From: Synchiropus splendidus
Taxonomy: Eukaryota > Chordata > Actinopteri > Syngnathiformes > Callionymidae
Assembly (NCBI RefSeq): GCF_027744825.2
Contig: NC_071339.1
Coordinates: forward strand, 26,025,501 to 26,089,500
Length of the DNA stretch: 64,000 nucleotides
Reading direction: 5' to 3'
In this document: piece after piece, positions 41,101 through 55,200 of the stretch
How positions within the stretch are numbered: the stretch's first letter is position 1
Layout of the letters: every line of letters starts with the position of its first letter
Notes under the pieces: model-generated
The model's database searches: none
The model's input: the letters and a program-made list of their open reading frames with translations, nothing else
Told to the model about the DNA's origin: nothing
Translations under genes and position numbers: made by a program

Positions 41101-44100
41101 ATAACTTTCGAAAAACACTTCAGACAGCTTAGATTTGATGTGCAACTACTAGAAAGACCCTTTCTGCTATAGTGGGAGGTTAAAATTTCATGTTCTGAAG
41201 CTTCCCTGAAAAGTTATGGCACAATGCACAAAAAAGCTTTTCAGCCTGAGATAAGGTGGGTTTTGGAACGCCAAACATAAAAGTGTTGATAACTTTCGAA
41301 AAACACTTCAGACAGCTTAGATTTGATGTGCAACTACTAGAAAGACCCTTTCCGCTATAGTGGGAGGTTAAAATTTCATGTTCTGAAGCTTCCCTGAAAA
41401 GTTATGGCACAATGCACAAAAACGCTTTTCAGTGCACAAAAACGCTTTTCAGCCTGAGATAAGGTGGGTTTCGGAACGCCAAACATAAAAGTGTTGATAA
41501 CTTTCGAGAAACACTTCAGACAGCTTAGATTTGATGTGCAACTAGTAGAAAGACCCTTTCTGCTATAGTGGGAGGTTAAAATTTCATGTTCTGAAGCTTC
41601 CCTGAAAAGTTATGGCACAATGCACAAAAACGCTTTTCAGCTTGAGAGAAGGTGGGTTTCGGAACGCCAAACATAAAAGTGTTGATAACTTTCGAAAAAC
41701 ACTTCAGACAGCTTAGATTTGATGTGCCACTACTAGAAAGACCCTTTCCGCTATAGTGGGAGGTTAAAATTTCATGTTCTGAAGCTTCCCTGAAAAGTTA
41801 TGGCACAATGCACAAAAACGCTTTTCAGCCTGAGAGAAGGTGGGTTTCGGAACGCCAAACATAAAAGTGTTGATAACTTTCGAAAAACACTTCAGACAGC
41901 TTAGATTTGATGTGCAACTACTAGAAAGACCCTTTCTGCTATAGTGGGAGGTTAAAATTTTATGTTCTGAAGCTTCCCTGAAAAGTTATGGCACAATGCA
42001 GAAAAGCGCTTTTCAGCCTGAGATAAGGTGGGTTTCGGAACGCCAAACATAAAAGTGTTGATATCTTTCGAAAAACACTTCAGACAGCTTAGATTTGATG
42101 TGCAACTACTAGAAAGACCCTTTCTGCTATAGTGGGAGTTTAAAATTTCATGTTCTGAAGTTTCACTGAAAAATTATGGCACAATGCACAAAAACGCTTT
42201 TCAGCCTGAGAGAAGGTGGGTTTTGGAACGCCAAACATAAAAGTGTTGATAACTTTCGAAACACACTTCAGACAGCTTAGATTTGATGTGCAACTACTAG
42301 AAAGACCCTTTCTGCTATAGTGGGAGGTTAAAATTTCATGTTCTGAAGCTTCCCTGAAAAGTTATGGCACAATGCACAAAAACGCTTTTCAGCCTGAGAT
42401 AAGGTGGGTTTCGGAACGCCAAACATAAAAGTGTTCATAACTTTCGAAAAACACTTCAGACAGCTTAGATTTGATGTGCAACTACTAGAAAGACCCTTTC
42501 TGCTATAGTGGGAGGTTAAAATTTCATGTTCTGAAACTTCCCTGAAAAGTTATGGCACAATGCACAAAAACGCTTTTCAGCCTGAGATAAGGTGGGTTTT
42601 GGAACGCCAAACATAAAAGTGTTGATAACTTTCGAAAAACACTTCAGACAGCTTAGATTTGATGTGCAAGTACTAGAAAGACCCTTTCTGCTATAGTGGG
42701 AGGTTAAAATTTCATGTTCAGAAGCTTCCCTGAAAAGTTATGGCACAATTCACAAAAACGCTTTTCAGCCTGAGATATCGTGGGTTTCGAAACGCCAAAC
42801 ATAAAAGTGTTGATAACTTTCGAAAAACACTTCAGACAGCTTAGATTTGATGTGCAACTACTAGAACGACCCTTTCTGCTATAGTGGGAGGTTAAAATTT
42901 CATTTTCTGAAGCTTCCCTGAAAAGTTATCGCACAATGCACAAAAACGCGTTTCAGCCTGAGATAAGGTGGGTTTCGGAACGCCAAACATAAAAGTGTTG
43001 ATAACTTTCGAAAAACACTTCAGACAGCTTAGATTTTATGAGCAACTACTAGGAAGACCCTTTCTGCTATAGTGGAAGGTTAAAATTTCATGTTCTGAAC
43101 CTTCCCTGAAAAGTTATGGCACAATGTACAAAAACGCTTTTCAGCCTGAGAGAAGGTGGGTTTCGGAACGCCAAACATAAAAGTGTTGATAACTTTCGAA
43201 ACACACTTCAGACAGCTTAGATTTGATGTGCAAATACTAGAAAGACCCTTTCTGCTATAGTGGGAGGTTAAAATTTTATGTTCTGAAGCTTCCCTGAAAA
43301 GTTATGGCACAATGCACAAAAACGCTTTTCAGCCTGAGATAAGGTGGGTTTTGGAACGCCAAACATAAAAGTGTTAATAACTTTCCAAAAACACTTCAGA
43401 CAGCTTAGATTTGATGTGCAACTACTAGAAAGACCCTTTCTGCTATAGTGGGAGGTTAAAATTTCATGTTCTGAAGCTTCCCTGAAAAGTTATGGCACAA
43501 TGCACAAAAACGATTTTCAGCCTGAGATAAGGTGGGTTTCACAACGCCAAACATAAAAGTGTTAATAACTTTCGAAAAACACTTCAGACAGCTTAGATTT
43601 GATGTGCAACTACTAGAAAGACCCTTTCTGCTATAGTGGGAGGTTAAAATTTCATGTTCTGAAGCTTCCCTGAAAAGTTATGGCACAATGCACAAAAACG
43701 CTTTTCAGCCTGAGATAAGGTGGGTTTCGGAACGCCAAACATAAAAGTGTTAATAACTTTCGAAAAACACTTCAGACAGCTTAGATTTGATGTGCAACTA
43801 CTAGAAAGACCCTTTCTGCTATAGTGGGAGGTTAAAATTTCATGTTCTGAAGCTTCCCTGAAAAGTTATGGCTCAATGCACAAAAAAGTTTTTCAGCATG
43901 AGATAAGGTGGGTTTTGGAACGCCAAACATAAGTGTTGATAACTTTCGAAAAACACTTCAGACAGCTTATATTTGATGTGCAACAACTAGAAAGACCCTT
44001 TCTGCTATAGTGGGAAGTTAAAATTTCAAGTTCTGAAGCTTCCCTGAAAAGTTATGGCACAATGCACAAAAACGCTTTTCAGCCTGAGATAAGGTGGGTT

Positions 44101-44579
44101 TCGGAACGCCAAACATAAAAGTGTAGATAACTTTCGAAAAACACTTCAGACAGCTTAGATTTGACGTGCAACTACTAGAAAAACCCTTTCTGCTATAGTG
44201 GGAGGTTAGAAATTCATGTTCTGACGCTTCCCTGAAAAGTTATGGCACAATGCGTGAAAACGCTTTTCAGCCTGAGATAAGGTGGGTCTCGGAACGCCAA
44301 ACATAAAAGTGTTGATAACTTTCGAAAAACACTTCAGAAAGCTTAGATTTGATGTGCAACTACTAGAAAGACCCTTTCTGCTATAGTGGGAGGTTAAAAT
44401 TTCATGTTCTGAAGCTTCCCTGAAAAGTTATGGCACAATGCACAAAAACGCTTTTCAGCCTGAGATAAGGTGGGTTTCGGAACGCCAAACATAAAAGTGT
44501 TGATAACTTTCGAAAAACACTTCAGACAGCTTAGATTTGATGTGCAACTACTAGAAAGACCCTTTCTGCTATAGTGGGA

Positions 44580-46210
44580 GGTGAAAATTTCATGTTCTGA
44601 AGCTTCCCTGCAAAGTCATGGCACAATGCAGAAAACCTGTTTTCAGCCTGAGATAAGGTGGTTTCCAGAACGCCAAACATAAAAATGTTGATAACTTTGG
44701 AAAAACACTTCAGACAGCTTAGATTTGATGTGCAACTACTAGAAAGACCCTTTCTGCTATAGTGGGAGGTGAAAATTTCATGTTCTGAAGCTTCCCTGCA
44801 AAGTTATGGCACAATGCAGAAAACGCGTTTTCAGCCTGAGATAAGGTCGATTCCGGAACGCCAAACATAAGAATGTTGATAACTTTGGAAAAACACTTCA
44901 GACAGCTTAGATTTGATGTGCAACTACTAGAAAGACCCTTTCTGCTATAGTGGGAGGTGAAAAATTCATGTTCTGAAGCTTCCCTGCAAAGTTATGCCAC
45001 AATGCAGGAAACGCGTTTTCAGCCTGAGATAAGGTCGATTCCGGAACGCCAAACATAAAAATATTGATAACTTTGGAAAAACACTTCAGACAGCTTAGAT
45101 TTGATGTGCAACGACTAGAAAGACCCTTTCTGCTATAGTGGGAGTTGAAAATTTCATGTTCTGAAGCTTTCCTGCAAAGTTATGGCACAATGCGTAAAAC
45201 GCGTTTTCAGCCTGAGATAAAGTGGGTTCCGGAACGCCAAACATAAGAATGTTGATAACTTTGGAAAAACACTTCAGACAACTTAGATTTGATGTGCAAC
45301 TACTTGAAATACCCTTTCTGCTATAGTGGGAGGAGAAAATATCATGTTCTGAAGTCTCCCTGCAAAGTAATGGCACTATCCAGAAAACGCGTTTTCAGCC
45401 TGAGATGAGCTTGATTTCAGAACGCCAAACATAAAAATGTTGAGAACTTTGGAAAAACACTTCAGACAGCTAAGATTTGATGTGCAACTACTAGAAAGAC
45501 GCATTCTGCTATAGTGGGAGGTTAAAATTTCATGTTCTGAAGCTTCCCTGCAAAGTTATGGAACAATGCAGAAAACGCGTTTTCAGCCAGAGATAAGGTC
45601 GATTCCGGAACGCCAAACATAAAAATTTGATAACTTTGGAAAAACACTTCAGACAGCTTAGATTTGATGTGCAACTACTAGAAAGACCCTTTCTGCTATA
45701 GTGGGATATGAAAATTTCATGTTCTGAAGCTTCCCTGCAAAGTTATGGCAGAATGCGTAAATCGTGTTTTCAGCCTGAGATAAGGTCGATTCCGGAACGC
45801 CAAACATAAAAGTGTTGATAACTTTGGAAAAACACTTCAGACAGCTTCGATTTGATGTGCAACTACTCGAAAGACCCTTTCTGCAATAGAGGGAGGTGAA
45901 AATTTCATGTTCTGAAGCTTCCCTGCAAAGTTATGGCACAATGCGTAAAATGCGTTTTCAGCCTGAGATGAGGTTGATTTCAGAACCCCAAACATAAAAA
46001 TGTTGATAACTCTGGAAAAACTCTACAGACAGCTTAGATTTGATGTGCAACTACTAGAAAGACCCTTTCTGCTATAGTGGGAGGTTAAAATTTCATGTTC
46101 TGAAGCTTCCCTGCAAAGTCATGGCACAATGCAGAAAACGCGTTTTCAGCCTGAGATAAGGTCGATTCCGGAACGCCAAACATAAAAATATTGCTAACTT
46201 TGGAAAAACA
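44580..46210. repeat. Island of an older satellite subfamily
   Basis: About eight or nine monomers share variants not found in the core: GGTCGATTCCGGAACGCC in place of GGTGGGTTTCGGAACGCC, CTTTGGAAAAACAC in place of CTTTCGAAAAACAC, CCCTGCAAAGTTATGG, and the perfect palindrome AAAACGCGTTTT. Some of these features (AAAACGCGTTTTCAG, AGGTGAAAATTTC) also mark the left edge near 5022-5100. The island is more diverged internally than its neighbours. Confidence 0.85.
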
Positions 46211-49200
46211 CTTCAGACAGCTTAGATTTGATGTGCAACTACTAGAAAGACCCTTTCTGCTATCGTGGGAAGTTAAAATTTCATGTTCTGAAGCTTCCCT
46301 GAAAAGTTATGGCTCAATGCACAAAAACGCTTTTCAACCTGAGATAAGGTGGGTTTCGGAACGCCAAACATAACAGTGTTGATAACTTTCGAAAAACACT
46401 TCAGACAGCTTAGATTTGATGTGCAACTACTAGAAAGACCCATTCTGCTATAGTGGGACGTTAAAATTTTATGTTCTGAAGCTTCCCTGAAAAGTTATGG
46501 CACAATGCACAAAAACGCTTTTCAGCCTGAGATAAGGTGGGTTTCGGAACGCCAAACATAAAAGTGTTGATAACTTTCGAAAAACACTTCAGACAGCTTA
46601 GATTTGATGTGCAACTACTAGAAAGACCCTTTCTGCTATAGTGGGAGGTTAAAATTTTATGTTCTGAAGCTTCCCTGAAAAGTTATGGCACAATGCACAA
46701 AAACGCTTTTCAGCCTGAGATAAGGTGGGTTTCGGAATGCCAAACATAAAAGTGTTGATAACTTTCGAAAAACACTTCAGACAGCTTAGATTTGATGTGC
46801 AACTACTAGAAAGACCCTTTCTGCTATAGTGGGAGGTTAAAATTTCATGTTCTGACGCTTCCCTGAAAAGTTATGGCACAATGCACAAAAACGCTTTTCA
46901 GCCTGAGATAAGGTGGGTTGTGGAACGCCAAACATAAAAGTGTTAATAACTTTCGAAAAACACTTCAGACAGCTTAGATTTGACGTACAACTACTAGAAA
47001 GACCCTTTCTGCTATAGTGGGAAGTTAAAATTTCATGTTCTGAAGCTTCCCTGAAAAGTTATGGCACAATGCAAAAAAACGCTTTTCAGCCTGAGATAAG
47101 GTGGGTTTCGGAACGCCAAACATAACAGTGTTGATAACTTTCGAAAAACACTTCAGACAGCTTAGATTTGATGTGCAACTACTAGAAAGACCCATTCTGC
47201 TATAGTGGGACGATAAAATTTCATGTTCTGAAGCTTCAATGAAAAGTTATGGCACAATGCACAAAAACGCTTTTCAGCCTGAGATATGGTGGGTTTCGGA
47301 ACGCCAAACATAAAAGTGTTAATAACTTTCGAAAAACACTTCAGACAGCTTAGATTTGATGTGCAAGTACTAGAAAGACCCTTTCTGCTATAGTGGGTGG
47401 TTAAAATTTCATGTTCTGAAGCTTCCCTGAAAAGTCATGGCACAATGCAGAAAAACGCTTTTCAGCCTGAGATATCGTGGGTTTCGAAACGCCAAACATA
47501 AAAGTGTTGATAACTTATGAAAAACACTTCAGACAGCTTAGATTTGATGTGCAAGTACTAGAAAGACCCTTTCTGCTATAGTGGGAGGTTAAAATTTCAT
47601 GTTCAGAAGCTTCCCTGAAAAGTTATGGCACAATGCACAAAAACGCTTTTCAGCCTGAGATATCGTGGGTTTCGGAACGCCAAACATAAAAGTGTTGATA
47701 ACTTTCGAAAAACACTTCAGACAGCTTAGATTTGATGAGCAACTACTAGAAAGACCCTTTCTGCTATAGTGGAAGGTTAAAATTTCATGTTCTGAAGCTT
47801 CCCTGAAAAGTTATGGCACAATGTACAAAAACGCTTTTCAGCCTGAGATAAGGTGGGTTTCGGAACGCCAAAGATAAAAGTGTTGATAACTTTCGAAAAA
47901 CACTTCAAACAGCTTAGATTTGATGTGCAACTACTAGAAAGACCCTTTCTGCTATAGTGGGAGGTTAAAATTTTATGTTCTGAAGCTTCCCTGAAAAGTT
48001 ATGGCACAATGCACAAAAACGCTTTTCAGCCTGAGATAAGGTGGGTTTCGGAACGCCAAACATAAAAGTGTTGATAACTTTCGAAAAACACTTCAGACAG
48101 CTTAGATTTGACGTGCAACTACTAGAAAGACCCTTTCTGCTATAGTGGGAAGTTAAAATTTCATGTTCTGAAGCTTCCCTGAAAAGTTATGGCACAATGC
48201 ACAAAAAAGCTTTTCAGCCTGAGATAAGGTGGGTTTCGGAACGCCAAACATAACAGTGTTGATAACTTTCGAAAAACACTTCAGACAGCTTAGATTTGAT
48301 GTGCAAGTACTAGAAAGACCCTTTCTGCTATAGTGGGAGGTTAAAATTTCATGTTCAGAAGCTTCCCTGAAAAGTTATGGCACAATGCACAAAAACGCTT
48401 TTCAGCCTGAGATATCGTGGGTTTCGAAACGCCAAACATAAAAGTGTTGTTAACTTTCGAAAAACACTTCAGACAGCTTAGATTTGATGTGCAACTACTA
48501 GAAAGACCCTTTCTGCTATAGTGGGAGGTTAAAATTTCATGTTCTGAAGCTTCCCTGAAAAGTTATGGCACAATGCACAAAAACGCGCTTCAGCCTGAGA
48601 TAAGGTCGGTTTCGGAACGCCAAACATAACAGTGTTGATAACTTTCGAAAAACACTTCAGACAGCTTAGATTTGATGTGCAACTACTAGAAAGACCAATT
48701 CTGCTATAGTGGGACGTTAAAATTTCATGTTCTGAAGCTTCCGTGAAAAGTTATGGCGCAATGCACAAAAACGCTTTTCAGCCTGAGATATGGTGGGTTT
48801 CGGAACGCCAAACATAAAAGTGTTAATAACTTTCGAAAAACACTTCAGACAGCTTAGATTTGATGTGCAAGTACTAGAAAGACCCTTTCTGCGATAGTGG
48901 GACGTTAAAATTTCATGTTCAGAAGCTTCCCTGAAAAGTTATGGCACAATGCACAAAAACGCTTTTCAGCCTGAGATATTGTGGGTTTCGAAACGCCAAA
49001 CATAAAAGTGTTGATAACTTTCGAAAAACACTTCAGACAGCGTAGATTTGATGTGCAACTACTAGAAAGACCCTTTCTGCTATAGTGGGAGGTTAAAATT
49101 TCATGTTCTGAAGCTTCCCTGAAAAGTTATGGCACAATGCACAAAAACGCGCTTCAGCCTGAGATAAGGTGGGTTTCGGAACGCCAAACATAAAAGTGTT

Positions 49201-52200
49201 GATAACTTTCGAAAAACACTTCAGACAGCTTAGATTTGATGAGCAACTACTAGAAAGACCCTTTCTGCTATAGTGGAAGGTTAAAATTTCATGTTCTGAA
49301 GCTTCCCTGAAAAGTTATGGCACAATGTACAAAAACGCTTTTCAGCCTGAGATAAGGTGGGTTTCGGAACGCCAAAGATAAAAGTGTTGATAACTTTCGA
49401 AAAACACTTCAAACAGCTTAGATTTGATGTGCAACTACTAGAAAGACCCTTTCTGCTATAGTGGGAGGTTAAAATTTTATGTTCTGAAGCTTCCCTGAAA
49501 AGTTATGGCACAATGCGTAAAAACGCTTTTCAGCCTGAGATAAGGTGGGTTTCGGAATGCCAAACATAAAAGTGTTGATAACTTTCGAAAAACACTTCAG
49601 ACAGCTTAGATTTGATGTGCAACTACTAGAAAGACCCTTTCTGCGATAGTGGGAGGTTAAAATTTTATGTTCTGCAGCTTCCCTGAAAAGTTATGGCACA
49701 ATGCACAAAAACGCTTTTCAGCCTGAGATAAGGTGGGTTTCGGAACGCCAAACATAAAAGTGTTAATAACTTTCGAAAAACACTTCAGACAGCTTAGATT
49801 TGATGTGCAACTACTAGAAAGACCCTTTCTGCTTTAGTGGGAGGTTAAAATTTCATGTTCTGACGCTTCCCTGAAAAGTTATGGCACAATGCACAAAAAC
49901 GCTTTTCAGCCTGAGATAAGGTGGGTTTTGGAACGCCAAACATAAAAGTGTTAATAACTTTCGAAAAACACTTCAGACAGCTTAGATTTGACGTGCAACT
50001 ACTAGAAAGACCCTTTCTGCTATAGTGGGAAGTTTAAATTTCATGTTCTGAAGCTTCCCTGAAAAGTTATGGCACAATGCACAAAAACGCTTTTCAGCCT
50101 GAGATAAGGTGGGTTTCGGAACGCCAAACATAACAGTGTTGATAACTTTCGAAAAACACTTCAGACAGCTTAGATTTGATGTGCAACTACTAGAAAGACC
50201 CATTCTGCTATAGTGGGACGTTAAAATTTCATGTTCTGAAGCTTCCGTGAAAAGTTATGGCACAATGCACAAAAACGCTTTTCAGCCTGAGATATGGTGG
50301 GTTTCGGAACGCCAAACATAAAAGTGTTAATAACTTTCGAAAAACACTTCAGACAGCTTAGATTTGATGTGCAAGTACTAGAAAGACCCTTTCTGCTATA
50401 GTGGGTGGTTAAAATTTCATGTTCTGAAGCTTCCCTGAAAAGTCTTGGCACAATGCACAAAAACGCTTTTCAGCCTGAGATATCGTGGGTTTCGAAACGC
50501 CAAACATAAAAATGTTGATAACTTTCGAAAAACACTTCAGACAGCTTAGATTTGATGTGCAAGTACTAGAAAGACCCTTTCTGCTATAGTGGGTGGTTAA
50601 AATTTCATGTTCTGAAGCTTCCCTGAAAAGTTATGGCACAATGCACAAAAACGGGCTTCAGCCTGAGATAAGGTGGGTTTCGGAACGCCAAACATAACAG
50701 TGTTGATAACTTTCGAAAAACACTTCAGACAGCTTAGATTTGATGTGCAACTACTAGAAAGAGCCATTCTGCTATAGTGGGACGTTAAAATTTCATGTTC
50801 TGAAGCTTCCGTGAAAAGTTATGGCACAATGCACAAAAAAGCTTTTCAGCCTGAGATATGGTGGGTTTAGGAACGCCAAACATAAAAGGGTTAATAACTT
50901 TCGAAAAACACTTCAGACAGCTTAGATTTGATGTGCAAGTACTAGAAAGACCCTTTCTGCTATAGTGGGAGGTTAAAATTTCATGTTCAGAAGCTTCCCT
51001 GAAAAGTTATGGCACAATGCACAAAAACGCTTTTCAGCCTGAGATATCGTGGGTTTCGAAACGCCAAACATAAAAGTGTTGATAACTTTCGAAAAACACT
51101 TCAGACAGCTTAGATTTGATGTGCAACTACTAGAAAGACCCTTTCTGCTATAGTGGGAGGTTAAAATTCATGTTCTGAAGCTTCCCTGAAAAGTTATGGC
51201 ACAATGCACAAAAACGCGCTTCAGCCTGAGATAAGGTGGGTTTGGGAACGCCAAAGATAAAAGTGTTGATAACTTTCGAATAACACTTCAAACAGCTTAG
51301 ATTTGATGTGCAACTACTTGAAAGACCCTTTCTGCGATAGTGGGAGGTTAAAATTTTATGTTCTGAAGCTTCCCTGAAAAGTTATGGCACAATGCACAAA
51401 AACGCTTTTCAGCCTGAGATAAGGTGGGTTTCGGAACGCCAAAGATAAAAGTGTTGATAACTTTCGAAAAACACTTCAAACAGCTTAGATTTGATGTGCA
51501 ACTACTAGAAAGACCCTTTCTGCTATAGTGGGAGGTTAAAATTTTATGTTCTGAAGCTTCCCTGAAAAGTTATGGCACAATGCACAAAAACGCTTTTCAG
51601 CCTGAGATAAGGTGGGTTTCGGAACGCCAAACATAAACGTGTTGATAACTTTCGAAAAACACTTCAGACAGCTTAGATTTGATGTGCAACTACTAGAAAG
51701 ACCCTTTCTGCTATAGTGGGAGGTTAAAATTTCATGTTCTGAAGCTTCCCTGAAAAGTTATGGCACAATGCGTAAAAACGCTTTTCAGCCTGAGATAAGG
51801 TGGGTTTCGGAACGCCAAACATAAAAGTGTTGATAACTTTAGAAAAACACTTCAGACAGCTTAGATTTGATGTGCAACTACGAGAAAGACCCTTTCTGCT
51901 ATAGTGGGAGGTTAAAATTTTATGTTCTGAAGCTTCCCTGAAAAGTTATGGCACAATGCACAAAAACGCTTTTCAGCCTGAGATAAGGTGGGTTTCGGAA
52001 CGCCAAACATAAAAGTGTTGATAACTTTCGAAAAACACTTCAGACAGCTTAGATTTGATGTGCAACTACTAGAAAGACCCTTTCTGCTATAGTGGGAGGT
52101 TAAAATTTTATGTTCTGAAGCTTCCCTGAAAAGTTATGGCACAATGCACAAAAACGCTTTTCAGCCTGAGATAAGGTGGGTTTCGGAACGCCAAACATAA

Positions 52201-55200
52201 AAGTGTTGATAACTTTCGAAAAACACTTCAGACAGCTTAGATTTGATGTGCAACTACTAGAAAGACCCTTTCTGCTATAGTGGGAGGTTAAAATTTCATG
52301 TTCTGAAGCTTCCCTGAAAAGTTATGGCACAATGCACAAAAACGCTTTTCAGCCTGAGATAAGGTGGGTTTTGGAACGCCAAACATAAAAGTGTTAATAA
52401 CTTTCGAAAAACACTTCAGACAGCTTAGATTTGATGTGCAACTACAAGAAAGACCCTTTCTGCTATAGTGGGAGGTTAAAATTTCATGTTCTGACGCTTC
52501 CCTGAAAAGTTATGGCACAATGCACAAAAACGCTTTTCAGCCTGAGATAAGGTGGGTTTTGGAAGGCCAAACATAAAAGTGTTAATAACTTTCGAAAAAC
52601 ACTTCAGACAGCTTAGATTTGACGTGCAACTCCTAGAAAGACCCTTTCTGCTATAGTGGGAAGTTTAAATTTCATGTTCTGAAGCTTCCCTGAAAAGTTA
52701 TGGCACAATGCACAAAAACGCTTTTCAGCCTGAGATAAGGTGGGTTTCGGAACGCAAAACATAACAGTGTTGATAACGTTCGAAAAACACTTCAGACAGC
52801 TTAGATTTGATGTGCAACTACTATAAAGACCCATTCTGCTATAGTGGGACGTTAAAATTTCATGTTCTGAAGCTTCCGTGAAAAGTTATGGCACAATGCA
52901 CAAAAACGCTTTTCAGCCTGAGATATGGTGGGTTTCGGAACGCCAAACATAAAAGTGTTAATAACTTTCGAAAAACACTTCAGACAGCTTAGATTTGATG
53001 TGCAAGTACTAGAAAGACCCTTTCTGCTATAGTTGGTGGTTAAAATTTCATGTTCTGAAGCTTCCCTGAAAAGTCATGGCACAATGCACAAAAACGCTTT
53101 TCAGCCTGAGATATCGTGGGTTTCGAAACGCCAAACACAAAAGTGTTGATAACTTTCGAAAAACATTTCAGACAGCTTAGATTTGATGTGCAACTACTAG
53201 AAAGACCCTTTCTGCTATAGTGGGAGGTTAAAATTTCATGTTCTGAAGCTTCCCTGAAAAGTTATGGCACAATGCACAAAAACGCGTTTCAGCTTGAGAT
53301 AAGGTGGCTTTCGGAACGCCAAACATAAAAGTGTTGATAACTTTCGAAAAACACTTCAGACAGCTTAGATTTGATGAGCAACTACTAGAAAGACACTTTC
53401 TGCTATAGTGGAAGGTTAAAATTTCATGTTCTGAAGCTTCCCTGAAAAGTTATGGCACAATGCACAAAAACGCTTTTCAGCCTGAGATAAGGTGGGTTTC
53501 GGAACGCCAAACATAAAAGTGTTGATAACTTTCGAAAAACACTTCAGACAGCTTAGATTTGATGTGCAACTACTAGAAAGACCCTTTCTGCTATAGTGGG
53601 AGGTTAAAATTTTATGTTCTGAAGCTTCCCTGAAAAGTTATGGCACAATGCACAAAAACGCTTTTCAGCTTGAGATAAGGTGGGTTTCGGAACGCCAAAC
53701 ATAAAAGTGTTGATAACTTTCGAAAAACACTTCAGACAGCTTAGATTTGATGTGCAACTACTAGAAAGACCCTTTCTGCTATAGTGGGAGGTTAAAATTT
53801 CATGTTCTGAAGCTTCCCCGAAAAGTTATGGCACAATGCGTAAAAACGCTTTTCAGCCTGAGATAAGGTGGGTTTCGGAACGCCAAACATAAAAGTGTTG
53901 ATAACTTTCGAAAAACACTTCAGACAGCTTAGATTTGATGTGCAACTACTAGAAAGACCCTTTCTGCTATAGTGGGAGGTTAAAATTTCATGTTCTGAAG
54001 CTTCCCTGAAAAGTTATGGCACAATGCATAAAAACGCTTTTCAGCCTGAGATAAGGTGGGTTTTGGAACGCCAAACATAAAATTGTTAATAACTTTCGAA
54101 AAACACTTCAGACAGCTTAGATTTGATGTGCAACTACAAGAAAGACCCTTTCTGCTATAGTGGGAGGTTAAAATTTCATGTTCTGACGCTTCCCTGAAAA
54201 GTTATGGCACAATGCACAAAAACGCTTTTCAGCCTGAGATAAGGTGAGTTTTGGAACGCCAAACATAAAAGTGTTAATAACTTTCGAAAAACACTTCAGA
54301 CAGCTTAGATTTGACGTGCAACTACTAGAAAGACCCTTTCTGCTATAGTGGGAGGTTAAAATTTTATGTTCTGAAGCTTCCCTGAAAAGTTATGGCACAA
54401 TGCACAAAAACGCTTTTCAGCCTGAGATAAGGTGGGTTTCGGAACGCCAAACATAAAAGTGTTGATAACTTTCGAAAAACACTTCAGACAGCTTCGATTT
54501 GATGTGCAACTACTAGAAAGACCCTTTCTGCTATAGTGGGAGGTTAAAATTTCATGTTCTGAAGCTTCCCCGAAAAGTTATGGCACAATGCGTAAAAACG
54601 CTTTTCAGCCTGAGATAAGGTGGGTTTCGGAACGCCAAACATAAAAGTGTTGATAACTTTCGAAAAACACTTCAGACAGCTTAGATTTGATGTGCAACTA
54701 CTAGAAAGACCCTTTCTGCTATAGTGGGAGGTTAAAATTTCATGTTCTGAAGCTTCCCTGAAAAGTTATGGCACAATGCATAAAAACGCTTTTCAGCCTG
54801 AGATAAGGTGGGTTTTGGAACGCCAAACATAAAATTGTTAATAACTTTCGAAAAACACTTCAGACAGCTTAGATTTGATGTGCAACTACAAGAAAGACCC
54901 TTTCTGCTATAGTGGGAGGTTAAAATTTCATGTTCTGAAGCTTCCCTGAAAAGTTATGGCACAATGCACAAAAACGCTTTTCAGCCTGAGATAAGGTGAG
55001 TTTTGGAACGCCAAACATAAAAGTGTTAATAACTTTCAAAAAACACTTCAGACAGCTTAGATTTGACGTGCAACTACTAGAAAAACCCTTTCTGCTATAG
55101 TGGGAAGTTTAAATTTCATGTTCTGAAGCTTCCCTGAAAAGTTATGGCACAATGCACAAAAACGCTTTTCAGCCTGAGATAAGGTGGGTTTCGGAACGCC

